Assembly: GCA_002746975.1 (NCBI GenBank)
Contig: NVXE01000002.1
Coordinates: forward strand, 148,084-212,083
Direction of reading: 5' to 3'
DNA from: Bacteroidota bacterium
GTDB lineage: Bacteria > Bacteroidota > Bacteroidia > Flavobacteriales_D > Sanyastnellaceae
Length of the DNA: 64,000 nucleotides
The notes beneath the pieces are model-generated. The model ran no database searches. It was given only the letters and a program-made list of their open reading frames with translations, and had not been told where the DNA came from. A program made the translations under genes and the position numbers. This document shows, in pieces, positions 33,849-43,297 of this stretch. Each line of letters opens with the position of its first letter. Position 1 is the stretch's first letter.

Positions 33849-34685
33849 CTATTGACTTTTCAACGAAATAAACGCGTGTACTGGAAGGTGGTCTGATATA
33901 TACAAACCGTGCTTTAAAAATTCATCTGCACAGGTCCAGGTGATTTCAGCTCCATCAACAAAAATGTAATCGATTCTAGGCCCTGCATATCCTGAGGGGT
34001 CGAATCCTGTAAAGGTGCCAAATTTCTTACGACATCGAGTCTTTGCAGCACTGTATGAATCAACTAGACCGCTAGACAATAGATAGTTTATCTCGTCAGA
34101 CTCAACTTCAGCATTGAAGTCACCTAAAACAACCACAACATCTGCTTCTCCTTTCATTGCCCAACTTCTAATCAGAGCAGCTGTTGCACTTCTTGCTTCC
34201 TCGCCTATATGGGACCAGTGTGAGTTAATAACTCGAATGATTTGTCTGGATTCTATATGATACAAAGTAACTATTGAAGCAATTCTAGGCATATCCGCGT
34301 CCCAACCTATAGATGCTGTTTCTGACCATGACTCTGATAGCCATCTTGTTTCAGACTGCAATAGTTCAAAATGTTTTGTTTGCCAAAAAATAGGGCATGC
34401 CTCCCCCTTACCATCATAGTCTCTACCTACAGAATAATGAGACATCCATGGAAGTGAAGAAACTATATCTGCGAGTTGATTTGGAAGAACTTCTTGAAGT
34501 CCCACAATATCAAAAAATGCAATCACTTTAGAAACTTCATCTTTCCTTTCATCCCAAATTAACGGGTCATTAGGGTTATCATATCTGATATTAAAAGTTG
34601 AAACAGATAATTCGAGTGAGGTTTGGGCAGAAAAATTAACGGAAAACAATAGTGCGAAGGCACAAATAACGATTCTTAGGTGCAT
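33849..34685 (-). CDS. Secreted endonuclease/exonuclease/phosphatase family protein
   Basis: 278 residues with a signal peptide (CAFALLFSVNFSAQ). The EEP fold motifs are present: STFNIRYDN, DIVGLQEV (metal-binding Glu), NSHWSH, VVVLGDFNAE (catalytic Asp/Asn), IDYIFV, and the terminal ISDHLPV (catalytic Asp-His). Such Bacteroidota secreted EEP proteins may cleave nucleic acids or phospho-sugars or phospholipids. It is divergent from rlmD, with a leaderless TACATTTG promoter. Confidence 0.85.
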   Translation of the reverse strand: MHLRIVICAFALLFSVNFSAQTSLELSVSTFNIRYDNPNDPLIWDERKDEVSKVIAFFDIVGLQEVLPNQLADIVSSLPWMSHYSVGRDYDGKGEACPIFWQTKHFELLQSETRWLSESWSETASIGWDADMPRIASIVTLYHIESRQIIRVINSHWSHIGEEARSATAALIRSWAMKGEADVVVVLGDFNAEVESDEINYLLSSGLVDSYSAAKTRCRKKFGTFTGFDPSGYAGPRIDYIFVDGAEITWTCADEFLKHGLYISDHLPVHAFISLKSQ

Positions 34686-34689
34686 CTTA

Positions 34690-34729
34690 CAAATGTACCT
34701 GAATTAGCATAAAACGGGCTTTACCTTTG
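34690..34729. promoter_or_regulatory. Divergent leaderless promoters for the EEP gene and rlmD
   Basis: Minus strand: TACATTTG (34690-34697 complement) ends 4 nt before ATG 34685. Plus strand: TACCTTTG (34722-34729) ends 7 nt before ATG 34737. Both are full TAnnTTTG matches. Confidence 0.65.
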
Positions 34730-34736
34730 CCACGAT

Positions 34737-36212
34737 ATGGGAAAACAAAAAATGTTTAGAAAAGGTGAGGTTTTAGAGGTCACTATTACAGGTTCTGCCT
34801 TTGGGGGAAAGGGGATTGCGAAGATTCCAACAGAAAAAGGAGATTTTACGATTTTCGTTCAAAATACATTTCCAGGACAAGAAGTGAAAGCCCAAGTTAT
34901 TAAATGTAAGAATCGATATGCGGAGTGTAGTTTAAGGGATATTATTAAACCTTCCCCAAATGAGGTTGAAACTAAATACCAAACAATACCTGGAGCTCCT
35001 TATGCATCATTTCCCATAGAACTTCAACACAAATACAAAGAGGAAACTGCGATTGATTTATTTGAACGAATTGGCGGTATAGATGACGTACGGAGCCTAT
35101 ACAAAGGCATGGTGGATTCTCCTAGTTTATGGCATTATAGAAATAAAATGGAGTACAGCTTCTCTGAAATCAGACACGATTTAGAGACTGGAGAAAAAGT
35201 AGACGATTTCGGGTTAGGATTTAAACATAGGGGAACTTGGTGGGCAGTAGAAAATTTAGATAAAGACTCAGGTCTTTTTGACAAACAAATTGAGAACGAC
35301 CTTCACAAAATCAGAGAATGGTGTAAAGAAACTGGCCTACCTGCATGGCATCCACCTCAAAGAAAGGGGTTTTTCAGATTTTTCGTGGTAAGACGTAGTA
35401 TTTCAGAAAACACAATACTTATTAATCTTGTAACTACTTCTGGGGGTAAGGGGAAGTTTGTAGAATCTGAATTTGTCAACTTCATACTAGATCTTTGGGG
35501 AAATAGAGTTGCAGGTATTTTACATACTATAAATGACGATATAGGTGAGAGGGTTGAAGCTCGTGAGGGAAGTTCTAATGTAATATATGGCCAAGAGAGA
35601 ATTACAGAGACTCTTCACGGACTTAAATTTGATATAAGTTTAAGTAGTTTTTTTCAAACAAATCCTCAAAGTGCTGAACGTCTTTATGCTGAAGTTATTG
35701 CACTTGCAGTAGACAGCAATATGGGTGGGGAAGATGCTGTAGTGCTTGATTTGTTTTGTGGTACTGGAACTATTTCTCAACTTTTAGCAAGACATCATAA
35801 GGGGGAAATCATCGGTGTAGATATCGTAGAGTCGGCAATAGAAGACGCAAAAATTTCTGCAAAACGAAATGATGCAAAAAACGTCACTTTCATTGCAGCT
35901 GATGTTGGTAAATTTTTACTCGAATATCCTGAATACAAAGGTCGAATACGAACACTTGTAATGGATCCTCCTAGGGCGGGGATTTCTCCAAAGTCATTAA
36001 GGAAAGTTATTAGATTACAAGCCGACAGAATGGTGTATGTATCATGTAATCCTGCTACTCAAGCTAGAGATATGGCTACTTTGTCTGAAAATGGATATAA
36101 ATTAGTACAGTTTAAACTCGTTGATCAATTTCCACACACATCTCACGTCGAGTGTGTTGCTCTTTTTGAGCGTATTCCTGGTTTTACGACGAAAATTGAC
36201 TTGAATAAATAG
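34737..36212 (+). CDS. rlmD: 23S rRNA (uracil-C5)-methyltransferase RlmD
   Basis: 491 residues. N-terminal TRAM domain (GEVLEVTITGSAFGGKGIAKI), substrate-binding middle, SAM domain with LDLFCGTGTIS (motif I), and catalytic VMDPPRAGIS and YVSCNPATQARDMA (nucleophile Cys), plus TSHVE. It methylates 23S U1939 (E. coli numbering). RlmD and RumB/TrmA-like members are hard to separate; RlmD is the default in Bacteroidota. The Fe-S cluster cysteines of E. coli RlmD are not obvious. Followed 4 nt later by a phosphoribosyltransferase gene. Confidence 0.85.
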   Translation: MGKQKMFRKGEVLEVTITGSAFGGKGIAKIPTEKGDFTIFVQNTFPGQEVKAQVIKCKNRYAECSLRDIIKPSPNEVETKYQTIPGAPYASFPIELQHKYKEETAIDLFERIGGIDDVRSLYKGMVDSPSLWHYRNKMEYSFSEIRHDLETGEKVDDFGLGFKHRGTWWAVENLDKDSGLFDKQIENDLHKIREWCKETGLPAWHPPQRKGFFRFFVVRRSISENTILINLVTTSGGKGKFVESEFVNFILDLWGNRVAGILHTINDDIGERVEAREGSSNVIYGQERITETLHGLKFDISLSSFFQTNPQSAERLYAEVIALAVDSNMGGEDAVVLDLFCGTGTISQLLARHHKGEIIGVDIVESAIEDAKISAKRNDAKNVTFIAADVGKFLLEYPEYKGRIRTLVMDPPRAGISPKSLRKVIRLQADRMVYVSCNPATQARDMATLSENGYKLVQFKLVDQFPHTSHVECVALFERIPGFTTKIDLNK

Positions 36213-36216
36213 CGAT

Positions 36217-36729
36217 ATGAGTAATACAAAAATTCTCGATGCAGACCAAATTGAGCGTAAGTTTCAACGCATGGCAAGACAATTACTTGAAGCTCATCAT
36301 TCTGAAGCAGAATTAATTCTCATGGGAATTGATGGACAGGGCTTAGTTGTTGCTAAACGATTACAATCTATTCTCACTTCTATTAGCCCTTTAAAGGTTC
36401 GATTCGAAAAAATAAAGTTAAATAAGGAGAATCCGCTTTCATCTGAAATAAAGTATAGTCTTGACTCAAAAGACATCTCTGGAAAAATAATTGTAATCGT
36501 TGACGATGTACTTAATTCTGGACGAACATTAATCTATGCTGTAAAACATGTTCTAGACGCAGGTCCTAAAGCAGTATACACAACTGTATTAGTGGACCGG
36601 ATACACAGATCATTCCCTGTGAGGGCAGATTATTGTGGCTTATCTCTTTCAACTCATCTAAAAGAGCATATTTCTGTAAAAGTCTCTAAGACCAAATCTA
36701 AATCTGATGCCGTTTTCCTTGAATTATAA
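36217..36729 (+). CDS. PyrR-like phosphoribosyltransferase
   Basis: 170 residues. The PRPP-binding motif is VIVDDVLNSGRTL (about 104-116), with LILMGIDGQGLVVAKRL in the hood and LVDRIHRSFPVRADYCGL at the C-terminus. It resembles the PyrR family (uracil phosphoribosyltransferase/pyrimidine attenuation regulator), but Bacteroidota members usually act only as enzymes. It lies 4 nt after rlmD and converges with aroK 11 nt away. Confidence 0.8.
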   Translation: MSNTKILDADQIERKFQRMARQLLEAHHSEAELILMGIDGQGLVVAKRLQSILTSISPLKVRFEKIKLNKENPLSSEIKYSLDSKDISGKIIVIVDDVLNSGRTLIYAVKHVLDAGPKAVYTTVLVDRIHRSFPVRADYCGLSLSTHLKEHISVKVSKTKSKSDAVFLEL

Positions 36730-36740
36730 AGACTCTACGA

Positions 36741-37268
36741 TTATAACGCTTCGCGTAATCTCCAACCTATAGAACTAAGTTTATTCGCTAACTGATCGTC
36801 GTCATAAGAATGGTTATCCCATCTTACATGTGCTCCCCCATAACAAGCAGCTCTTACTAATAAATTACGACCTATAACCCGTTCTAGCTCATCTATGTGT
36901 ACATCGGCAAGAAGAGGTCTTGATGCTAGACTGTCTTTTAATCTGTTCGCCAATTCAGGAACTGCGACCGATAAATGAACGACCACCCCATGTTCGCGCA
37001 TCCAAGCCATAGCTCCGTCTGCACATGGAGTCCCCCCTCCTGTTGCAATTACAGATTCTGGTTCCTTCATAATTACTCGTAGAAGCTCTGATTCTTCTTC
37101 ACGAAACGACTCCATACCAAACTGAGCAACGTATTCGCTAATAGAGCAACCGAAAGCCTCTTCTAATCTAGAATCCATGTCAATAAATGGCCTTCCCATT
37201 TGCTCTGAGATGCGCTTTCCTAACGTTGACTTTCCACTCCCCATAAATCCAACTAAAATCAAATGCAT
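36741..37268 (-). CDS. aroK: Shikimate kinase
   Basis: 175 residues. P-loop GFMGSGKST (7-15), DMDSRLEEAFG, and substrate-binding GGGTP with ESFREEESELL. It phosphorylates shikimate at the 3-OH. It lies close to other shikimate-pathway genes in this window (aroQ, DAHP synthase) though not in one operon. Convergent with the phosphoribosyltransferase gene. Confidence 0.92.
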   Translation of the reverse strand: MHLILVGFMGSGKSTLGKRISEQMGRPFIDMDSRLEEAFGCSISEYVAQFGMESFREEESELLRVIMKEPESVIATGGGTPCADGAMAWMREHGVVVHLSVAVPELANRLKDSLASRPLLADVHIDELERVIGRNLLVRAACYGGAHVRWDNHSYDDDQLANKLSSIGWRLREAL

Positions 37269-37335
37269 AAATAAAGTTTTATTTCATCCTTACACAAGAG
37301 TACTGCAGTTTTATCAAAACTACTACTTTTTTGTA

Positions 37336-37953
37336 TCACTTAACGTTAACGTTAAGTATTTGAAAACCTTCAAGTGTTCCTGTTATTTTATCCCCCGAGT
37401 TAACTTTACCTACGCCTACTGGAGTACCTGTAAATATTAAATCACCCGTTTTAAGAGTCATAAATTTGGAAATATATGCTATAAGTTCATCTACTTTAAA
37501 CAGCATATCTGAAGTGTTACCCGATTGTACTATATAACCATTTATCGATAAATCAAAATCAATATTTTGCACTCCTTTACCTAGCTTTTCTAAAGAATAG
37601 AACTCCTCGGATATTACCGCAGATCCATCAAAAGATTTAGCTTTTTCCCAAGGGTGACCTGCTTCTTTCAAAACGTTTTGAACATCCCTTGCAGTAAAAT
37701 CAATACCCAAACCTATTTCGTCATAATATCTAGATGCAAATTTTTTTTGTATAGCTTTTCCCAATTTTTTTATTTTAACCACTACCTCAACTTCATAATG
37801 CACCTCGTCAGACCAATCAGGAATGTAAAACGCATGCCTTTTATGAAGTACAGCACTATCTGGTTTTAGAAAAAACATGGGCTCTTCAGGGGGCTTATTT
37901 CCTAACTCTAAAGCGTGGTCTCGGTAATTTCTACCTATACAAATTATCTTCAT
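37336..37953 (-). CDS. Fumarylacetoacetate hydrolase (FAH) family protein
   Basis: 205 residues, the small one-domain FAH form. KIICIGRNYRDHALELGN near the N-terminus, PEEPMFFLKPDSAVL, metal ligands in YEVEVVVKI, DFTARDVQ, and KTGDLIFTGTPVGVGKV at the end. The family includes acylpyruvases, oxaloacetate decarboxylases/tautomerases and hydratases; the substrate cannot be told from the sequence. Its start overlaps the end of the upstream OmpA gene by 4 nt (ATGA). Confidence 0.85.
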   Translation of the reverse strand: MKIICIGRNYRDHALELGNKPPEEPMFFLKPDSAVLHKRHAFYIPDWSDEVHYEVEVVVKIKKLGKAIQKKFASRYYDEIGLGIDFTARDVQNVLKEAGHPWEKAKSFDGSAVISEEFYSLEKLGKGVQNIDFDLSINGYIVQSGNTSDMLFKVDELIAYISKFMTLKTGDLIFTGTPVGVGKVNSGDKITGTLEGFQILNVNVK

Positions 37954-39182
37954 GGGTCTACAAAGAACGTAACGATTACCCTTCTATCCTTCGCCCCTTT
38001 ATTCTCGGCCTGTTCTTCTCCGAAGAAATTCATTATAACTCTATCAGAACTGACGCCGCTATCAAGGATGAAATTCCTTACTCTATTAGCCCTAGCACGA
38101 GATAAGTTAAGATTCACATATCTATCACCTGAAATATCTGCATGCCCGGTACACACAATTCGAACCTGAGGATATCTCCCCATAAGTCCCACAAGTTCAT
38201 TAAGTTGAAGCTGTGCATTAAGTGTTAGCGAAGAGCTTCCTGTGTAAAATCTGACATCGAAATTTTTAGGGATATTCAAGGCCAAAAGCTGAGGGTCCGA
38301 AGAAATAGACATCCTGCCTTCAAGATTCAAACTAGATCTTGCAATCTCAGATGGATTAAAAGTTCCTTTTTCTAATTTATCCAATCGATCATTGTGATCT
38401 TCTAGTAGTGTTATAATTCTCTCAAGCAATTGCGTCTCGATATTATTCGATATTGAAGAATTAGAGCCCAATTTATAAGCTGGTAATGAGCTATTATCGG
38501 AGCCCGAAATTAAATCCATCGTCTCAACTGAAAAATCTATTTCAATAGGACTTAATGGCGAATTAGGATCAAAATCACGCCAATTTTCAAGAGATTCTGT
38601 GTCTATAGGTTCTTGTGTTTGGCCTACTAATGCTAACAAACCTTTATTCACATACCAACCAAGCTCTAGTCCTGCTTGAAGAGTGACTTCCTGAATACGT
38701 GACTGAATCAGGAAGTAGAACATCTCTTCGTGGGGTATTTTTGAGGAAGGTCTCATCCTGTTTACATCTCTTTCATCAAGCTCATCAACGTCCTCTAATA
38801 ATGCGACTACTTCATTTGAAAACCCCTCAAAGGGAACCTTTTCTTTGAACTTACGGAGAATCATCATATCCTTTACAATACGCTCCATGTCTTTCTTTAT
38901 AGACTTGGAACTTGATTTCCAATTTACCTCACCATTATTTATATTTATGGCTCCGTTTAGGTACATCTCAATTGCTTCAACCGTTATTGACCTCAATGCT
39001 TCGACCTCTGGATCAGGCGCAGAATTCCAATAATTGACTATTAAAGTCCCCTCCTTTGTTCCTACAAGCCGAGATTCATCGGTTTGGGCATTTGAAATAA
39101 AGGACATAAAAATCAGCCCCAGCGTTAAAAAAATCGTTTTGGAGTGAATAATTAAGCTTCTTATATGACTGAAAATAGCCAT
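37950..39182 (-). CDS. OmpA-family outer membrane protein
   Basis: 410 residues. Signal peptide (LTLGLIFMSFISNAQ), then a central helical region (about 40-280), then a C-terminal OmpA peptidoglycan-binding domain (about 300-405) with LQLNELVGLMGRYPQVRIVCTGHADISGDR and NLSRARANRVRNFIL. The domain anchors it to the cell wall. The function of the N-terminal half is unknown. The start is supported by a -7 element (GAACTTCG) exactly 4 nt before it. Confidence 0.83.
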   Translation of the reverse strand: MAIFSHIRSLIIHSKTIFLTLGLIFMSFISNAQTDESRLVGTKEGTLIVNYWNSAPDPEVEALRSITVEAIEMYLNGAININNGEVNWKSSSKSIKKDMERIVKDMMILRKFKEKVPFEGFSNEVVALLEDVDELDERDVNRMRPSSKIPHEEMFYFLIQSRIQEVTLQAGLELGWYVNKGLLALVGQTQEPIDTESLENWRDFDPNSPLSPIEIDFSVETMDLISGSDNSSLPAYKLGSNSSISNNIETQLLERIITLLEDHNDRLDKLEKGTFNPSEIARSSLNLEGRMSISSDPQLLALNIPKNFDVRFYTGSSSLTLNAQLQLNELVGLMGRYPQVRIVCTGHADISGDRYVNLNLSRARANRVRNFILDSGVSSDRVIMNFFGEEQAENKGAKDRRVIVTFFVDP

Positions 39183-39186
39183 TACT

Positions 39187-39194
39187 CGAAGTTC
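39187..39194 (-). promoter_or_regulatory. Possible leaderless -7 element of the OmpA gene
   Basis: GAACTTCG on the minus strand (first base mismatched), 4 nt before ATG 39182; the same spacing as in other promoters here. Confidence 0.35.
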
Positions 39195-39238
39195 GGGAAA
39201 ATTATGTTAAAAAACGAACGTTTTTTGAAAGGAATAAA

Positions 39239-40666
39239 TTACTTCCCTTGACCAAGAAAAATAGTTCGAATTGTATATACCAAAATTTTAAAATCAAGTG
39301 CCAACGACATGTTCTCTATATACATAATATCGAATCTAAGTCTTTGAAGCATTTGCGCAATATTTTCTGCATAGCCATACTTTACTTGCCCCCAAGATGT
39401 AATTCCTGGGCGTACCTTTTGAAGGTGAGCATAGTGAGGAGCTTTCTCCTTAATTTGATCTATAAAGAACTGACGTTCAGGCCTAGGACCTACAAGGGAC
39501 ATCTCCCCTTTCAAGACATTAAAGAATTGAGGTAGCTCATCAAACCTCATCTTACGCATCCACTTTCCAGAAGGTGTTATTCTAGGGTCAGAACCAGAAC
39601 TCAACTTAGGAGTGCCCGACTCAGCATTAACCACCATAGTTCTGAATTTAATTATCTTAAATGGCAGTCCAAATCTTCCGATTCTTTCCTGAGTATAAAA
39701 AACCGGGCCTTTGGAGGACGATTTAACTATTATCGCTAGAATAATCAAAAGAGGCGATAGTATTATTAATGCAAAAATAGACGCTAAAATATCTAGCGCC
39801 CTCTTAACTATAAGTTGCCAGTGAGGCATTACCATTCTGTCAACATGGATTAATGGTGTACCAAAAACAGCTCCATACCTTACGTTTCCACTGAGTAAAT
39901 CATAAAGACCCGGAACCACTTTTACTGATACGCCTCTTCCTTCCAAAAGCGCAAGTAAACGAATTGTTTTATCCCTATCTGAGGGTTCAACAGCCACTAT
40001 AACATCTTCTATTTCGTACTTATCTAGAACAGAAACTATTTCATCTACCCCTCCCAATCTTTCAAGTCTTTCAGACATAGCTGGATCTTCTTTATTGACC
40101 TGAATAAAGCCCAAAATATTAAAGCCAGAGGATAAAATCTCATTTTGAAGATCGTTAGAAAACTGAACTGCTGTTTCAGCACCCCCTAATAATAATGTTC
40201 TAAATGCCCAGTCTCCACTTCTAATTTTATTCAGTGTATGAGAAACTAGAATCCAACGACCGACAATAGTTAGAGTTAAATGAGCGAGGACTAATGCTCT
40301 TAATGTATAATAATACTGTTCGTAGCTGCTTACAAAGTCATCTAGAAGTAAGGTGAAAAATAAAATTATTGACCCTAACGCAGTAGCTTTTAAAACCTGT
40401 GCTATTTCTAGTGCCCTATGTCGCCTGCGAGGTTCTGTGTACATACCTAATACAGCATATAACCCCATCCAAAACATAGATACGAAGACAAGTCCTCTAT
40501 AAAAATTTAGATCGAAATTGAATGATTCAATATCCCATGTCCAAAGTTTCTCTATCTCTACTTTTCTATAAACGAATAAAATAGTCCAAGCAAAAAGAGC
40601 AGAAATACTATCTGAAATAGCATAACATAACGGCAACAATCTATCAACTCTTCCTCTTCCTCTCAT
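39239..40666 (-). CDS. Polyprenyl-phosphate sugar transferase (exopolysaccharide initiation)
   Basis: 475 residues. Four to five N-terminal membrane helices, a nucleotide-binding-like middle domain (FRTLLLGGAETAVQFSNDL), and a C-terminal PglC/WcaJ catalytic domain: KGPVFYTQERIGRFGLPFKIIKFRTM, LRFDELPQFFNVLKGEMSLVGPRPE. It transfers the first sugar phosphate onto undecaprenyl phosphate. It overlaps the upstream lipoprotein gene by 1 nt. No other polysaccharide genes lie next to it, so it is an orphan here. Confidence 0.87.
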   Translation of the reverse strand: MRGRGRVDRLLPLCYAISDSISALFAWTILFVYRKVEIEKLWTWDIESFNFDLNFYRGLVFVSMFWMGLYAVLGMYTEPRRRHRALEIAQVLKATALGSIILFFTLLLDDFVSSYEQYYYTLRALVLAHLTLTIVGRWILVSHTLNKIRSGDWAFRTLLLGGAETAVQFSNDLQNEILSSGFNILGFIQVNKEDPAMSERLERLGGVDEIVSVLDKYEIEDVIVAVEPSDRDKTIRLLALLEGRGVSVKVVPGLYDLLSGNVRYGAVFGTPLIHVDRMVMPHWQLIVKRALDILASIFALIILSPLLIILAIIVKSSSKGPVFYTQERIGRFGLPFKIIKFRTMVVNAESGTPKLSSGSDPRITPSGKWMRKMRFDELPQFFNVLKGEMSLVGPRPERQFFIDQIKEKAPHYAHLQKVRPGITSWGQVKYGYAENIAQMLQRLRFDIMYIENMSLALDFKILVYTIRTIFLGQGK

Positions 40667-41544
40667 TAATAATGAACGATTTTAAAATTATCTACCACTA
40701 CATATCCCGTTTCCTCTCCTATATCAAGTATGGCGTCTAGTGTTAACTCATACCCAAATGCTCCAGGTGTAGATAAAACCAAAGGCCCTAAATCAAGATA
40801 CATCTTTTTCCATTCATCTCCAGTAGGGTTAAGAACTATGATGGGAGTTCTTTGGGCATTATTACCTCCTATAACCTCGAGGCCTACAGCAAACGAGTTG
40901 TCACACTTATAATTAAATTCTAAATAAATAACTCCTGTTGAAGGCAGATTATACAACTGTTCTTGAGTTGTTGATGTTATATGTGCCGCCTCTTCAGAAA
41001 GTAAAATCAACCCACTAGCAACCCCTTCATAAACCCACAAAGGATCAATAGTTCTCACCACTTCTGCAGTACTCGTAGAGCTTGACTCAAACCTATTTGC
41101 GCTCTCAAAGTTTTCTGCAAGGATGATCACTGAATTATCTGTATAATTCGATTCAAAATGAATGGAGTCTATCCTTCCAGGCTCGAAAAACACATCCAAT
41201 TCCATGGCCTGATAGAATGGATAAGGTTTGCGCGTTGCAGATATTCCATTCACTCTAATACCCGGTAAAATAGTAATCGAAACTAATGGGTCATTGTTTT
41301 CAGAAATAAGGGGTATGCTTGCTGGAAGGGGAAATACTCCCATTACGTCAGTTTCTGAATAAACCCATACCTCTGAAATATTATTAGAGTTTGTCCCTTC
41401 ACCCTCACCTGTAACCAAACTAAATGATTTAATCAATATTTCGTGTGGCACTCCTGGCTTATCAGACCAAATATCACATCCCGAAACAACAATAATGGTA
41501 GCCAAGAAAATGAATAACGGTTGATATTTTATTAATAGCTTCAA
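40666..41544 (-). CDS. Lipoprotein with a jelly-roll-like C-terminal domain
   Basis: 292 residues, lipobox VSGC at about residue 23. The N-terminal half has VWVYSETDVMGVFPLPASIP; the C-terminal half (about 150-292) has paired strands ending WKKMYLDLGPLVL and GYVVVDNFKIVHY, a pattern of carbohydrate-binding-type jelly-rolls. It is cotranscribed with the sugar transferase, so a role in surface polysaccharide is possible but inferred. Confidence 0.5.
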   Translation of the reverse strand: MKLLIKYQPLFIFLATIIVVSGCDIWSDKPGVPHEILIKSFSLVTGEGEGTNSNNISEVWVYSETDVMGVFPLPASIPLISENNDPLVSITILPGIRVNGISATRKPYPFYQAMELDVFFEPGRIDSIHFESNYTDNSVIILAENFESANRFESSSTSTAEVVRTIDPLWVYEGVASGLILLSEEAAHITSTTQEQLYNLPSTGVIYLEFNYKCDNSFAVGLEVIGGNNAQRTPIIVLNPTGDEWKKMYLDLGPLVLSTPGAFGYELTLDAILDIGEETGYVVVDNFKIVHY

Positions 41545-41571
41545 TGTGCTCTTAGTTTCCTATACGCGTCA

Positions 41572-41579
41572 CAAAGGTA
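41572..41579 (-). promoter_or_regulatory. -7 element upstream of the lipoprotein/sugar transferase pair
   Basis: TACCTTTG on the minus strand, 27 nt before ATG 41544. This promoter leaves a short 5' leader, unlike the leaderless ones. Confidence 0.5.
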
Positions 41580-41600
41580 AAGCCCTAAGCATTGACTTAT

Positions 41601-41933
41601 TCAAGAACAACGCACACACTTTGTTGCCCCTGGCATAATGATAATTCTTTCTAGAGGAATAAGTTCACCGCATCTTACACATCTACCGAACTTATCATCA
41701 TTTAATCTACTAATTGCTGACTCTAGCGCCTTTTTCTGACTCTCTAATTGCTGCAGAGCAGCTTCATTAACACTGCGATTATTAATAGCATCCATCCTGC
41801 TAACCCTACCTATAGCAACAGAAGGAGGTATCGGCTTCGTCAATTCTCTATACTCTTCAATCCTCAAATTTATGCCTTCCATCTTCTCAATAATACGATT
41901 ACGTATATCTATCTTTTCTTTATCGCTTAACAT
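41601..41933 (-). CDS. TraR/DksA-type C4 zinc-finger protein
   Basis: 110 residues. The N-terminal coiled segment (about 1-75) ends in the zinc finger [28 protein letters not shown] with all four cysteines. DksA-family proteins bind RNA polymerase and ppGpp. The protein is shorter than DksA and has no acidic loop tip typical of E. coli DksA, so it may act as a TraR-like small regulator. It is divergent from the transaldolase gene. Confidence 0.83.
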   Translation of the reverse strand: MLSDKEKIDIRNRIIEKMEGINLRIEEYRELTKPIPPSVAIGRVSRMDAINNRSVNEAALQQLESQKKALESAISRLNDDKFGRCVRCGELIPLERIIIMPGATKCVRCS

Positions 41934-41947
41934 AGGCCTAAGATGGC

Positions 41948-41955
41948 TAATTTTG
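41948..41955 (+). promoter_or_regulatory. -7 element of the transaldolase-like gene
   Basis: TAATTTTG, 41 nt before ATG 41997; full consensus match. It supports the start at 41997, not the longer frame at 41943. Confidence 0.45.
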
Positions 41956-41996
41956 CACTTGAAAGCAATCCCTTAAATATTCATATTTCAGAATAC

Positions 41997-42653
41997 ATGA
42001 AATTTTTCATTGATACAGCAAATTTAGACCAAATACGTGAAGCCCAAAACTTCGGTATACTCGACGGCGTTACCACTAATCCATCTCTAATGGCGAAAGA
42101 AGGTATATCGGGATACGATAATGTTATTGCCCACTACAAAGCTATTTGTGACATCGTAGATGGTGACGTTTCTGCAGAAGTAATCGCAACAGATTACGAA
42201 GGCATGATTACGGAGGGCGAAGCACTTGCAGCCCTACACGAAAATATCGTAGTTAAGATTCCCATGATTAAAGACGGAATCAGAGCTATTTCATACTTTA
42301 CTTCTCAAGGAATACGCACTAATTGTACTTTAGTGTTTTCTGCTGGCCAAGCACTTCTAGCGGCAAAAGCTGGAGCTACTTATGTCAGTCCATTTATAGG
42401 TCGTCTTGACGATATAAGTACTGACGGGCTTGACTTAATTGAGAGCATTCGTGAGATTTACGACAATTACGAGTTTTCTACACAAATCCTTGCCGCTAGT
42501 GTTCGTCATACCATGCACATTGTAAACTGTGCTCAAATAGGAGCCGACGTAATGACAGGACCTTTAAGCGTAATCCTAGGTCTTTTAAAGCATCCACTAA
42601 CTGATGCCGGTCTCGCCCAATTTTTAGCCGACCACGCAAAAACTAACAGTTAA
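41997..42653 (+). CDS. Transaldolase / fructose-6-phosphate aldolase-like protein
   Basis: 218 residues from ATG 41997 ([13 protein letters not shown]), the usual TalC/FSA length; the ORF start at 41943 adds 18 extra residues. It has [12 protein letters not shown], Schiff-base lysine in [33 protein letters not shown]. This clade carries transaldolase of the pentose phosphate pathway or fructose-6-phosphate aldolase; transaldolase is more likely in Bacteroidota. A YciO gene follows 15 nt downstream. Confidence 0.9.
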   Translation: MKFFIDTANLDQIREAQNFGILDGVTTNPSLMAKEGISGYDNVIAHYKAICDIVDGDVSAEVIATDYEGMITEGEALAALHENIVVKIPMIKDGIRAISYFTSQGIRTNCTLVFSAGQALLAAKAGATYVSPFIGRLDDISTDGLDLIESIREIYDNYEFSTQILAASVRHTMHIVNCAQIGADVMTGPLSVILGLLKHPLTDAGLAQFLADHAKTNS

Positions 42654-42668
42654 AAAGTACTACACCAC

Positions 42669-43289
42669 ATGATTATCCCCATCCATCCAGATAATCCCGA
42701 CCCTCGAAAAATTCGTGAAGTCGTGAACATTCTTAGAAAGGATGGGGTTATCGTACTGCCTACAGATACGGTATATAGCTTCGCTTGTTCTTTAGGAAGT
42801 AGCAAAGGATTCGATAGAATTGCTCGGATTAAGGGATTACGACCAAATAAAGCGCACTTCTCCATTCTTTGTTCTGACCTTAGTGATCTCAGCAACTATA
42901 CCCGACCTGTCCCTAATGAAGTATTTAAGCTCATGAAGAGAGCTCTTCCTGGGCCTTTTACTTTCATACTTCAGGCCGGGGGTAATGTGCCCAAGCTATT
43001 TCGCAGCACGAAAAAAACAATAGGCATTCGTGTACCCGACAATAGCATTGCTCAGGCAGTGATTCGCGAGATAGGAATGCCACTGGTAGTTTCGTCTGTT
43101 CACGATGAAGATGACATACTTGAATATACTACTGATCCTGAACTTATTGAGGAACGACATGGACATGCTGTCAATGCAGTTATAAATGGTGGATTCGGAG
43201 AACTATATGCGTCAACAATCGTTGATTGCACTAGCGGTATTCCCGAAGTTATCCGAGAAGGTAGAGGAGATATTTCTGGTCTGAGATAA
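42669..43289 (+). CDS. YciO/TsaC-family protein (threonylcarbamoyl-AMP synthase fold)
   Basis: 206 residues. DGVIVLPTDTVYSFACSLGSSKGFDRIARIKG and KAHFSILCSDLSDLSNY, then PGPFTFIL, match the YrdC/Sua5 fold, closest to the YciO branch by the HF in place of KR. TsaC makes threonylcarbamoyl-AMP for the tRNA t6A modification; YciO relatives have a much weaker or different activity. Whether this is the cell's TsaC cannot be told here. Confidence 0.82.
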   Translation: MIIPIHPDNPDPRKIREVVNILRKDGVIVLPTDTVYSFACSLGSSKGFDRIARIKGLRPNKAHFSILCSDLSDLSNYTRPVPNEVFKLMKRALPGPFTFILQAGGNVPKLFRSTKKTIGIRVPDNSIAQAVIREIGMPLVVSSVHDEDDILEYTTDPELIEERHGHAVNAVINGGFGELYASTIVDCTSGIPEVIREGRGDISGLR

Positions 43290-43297
43290 AAACACGA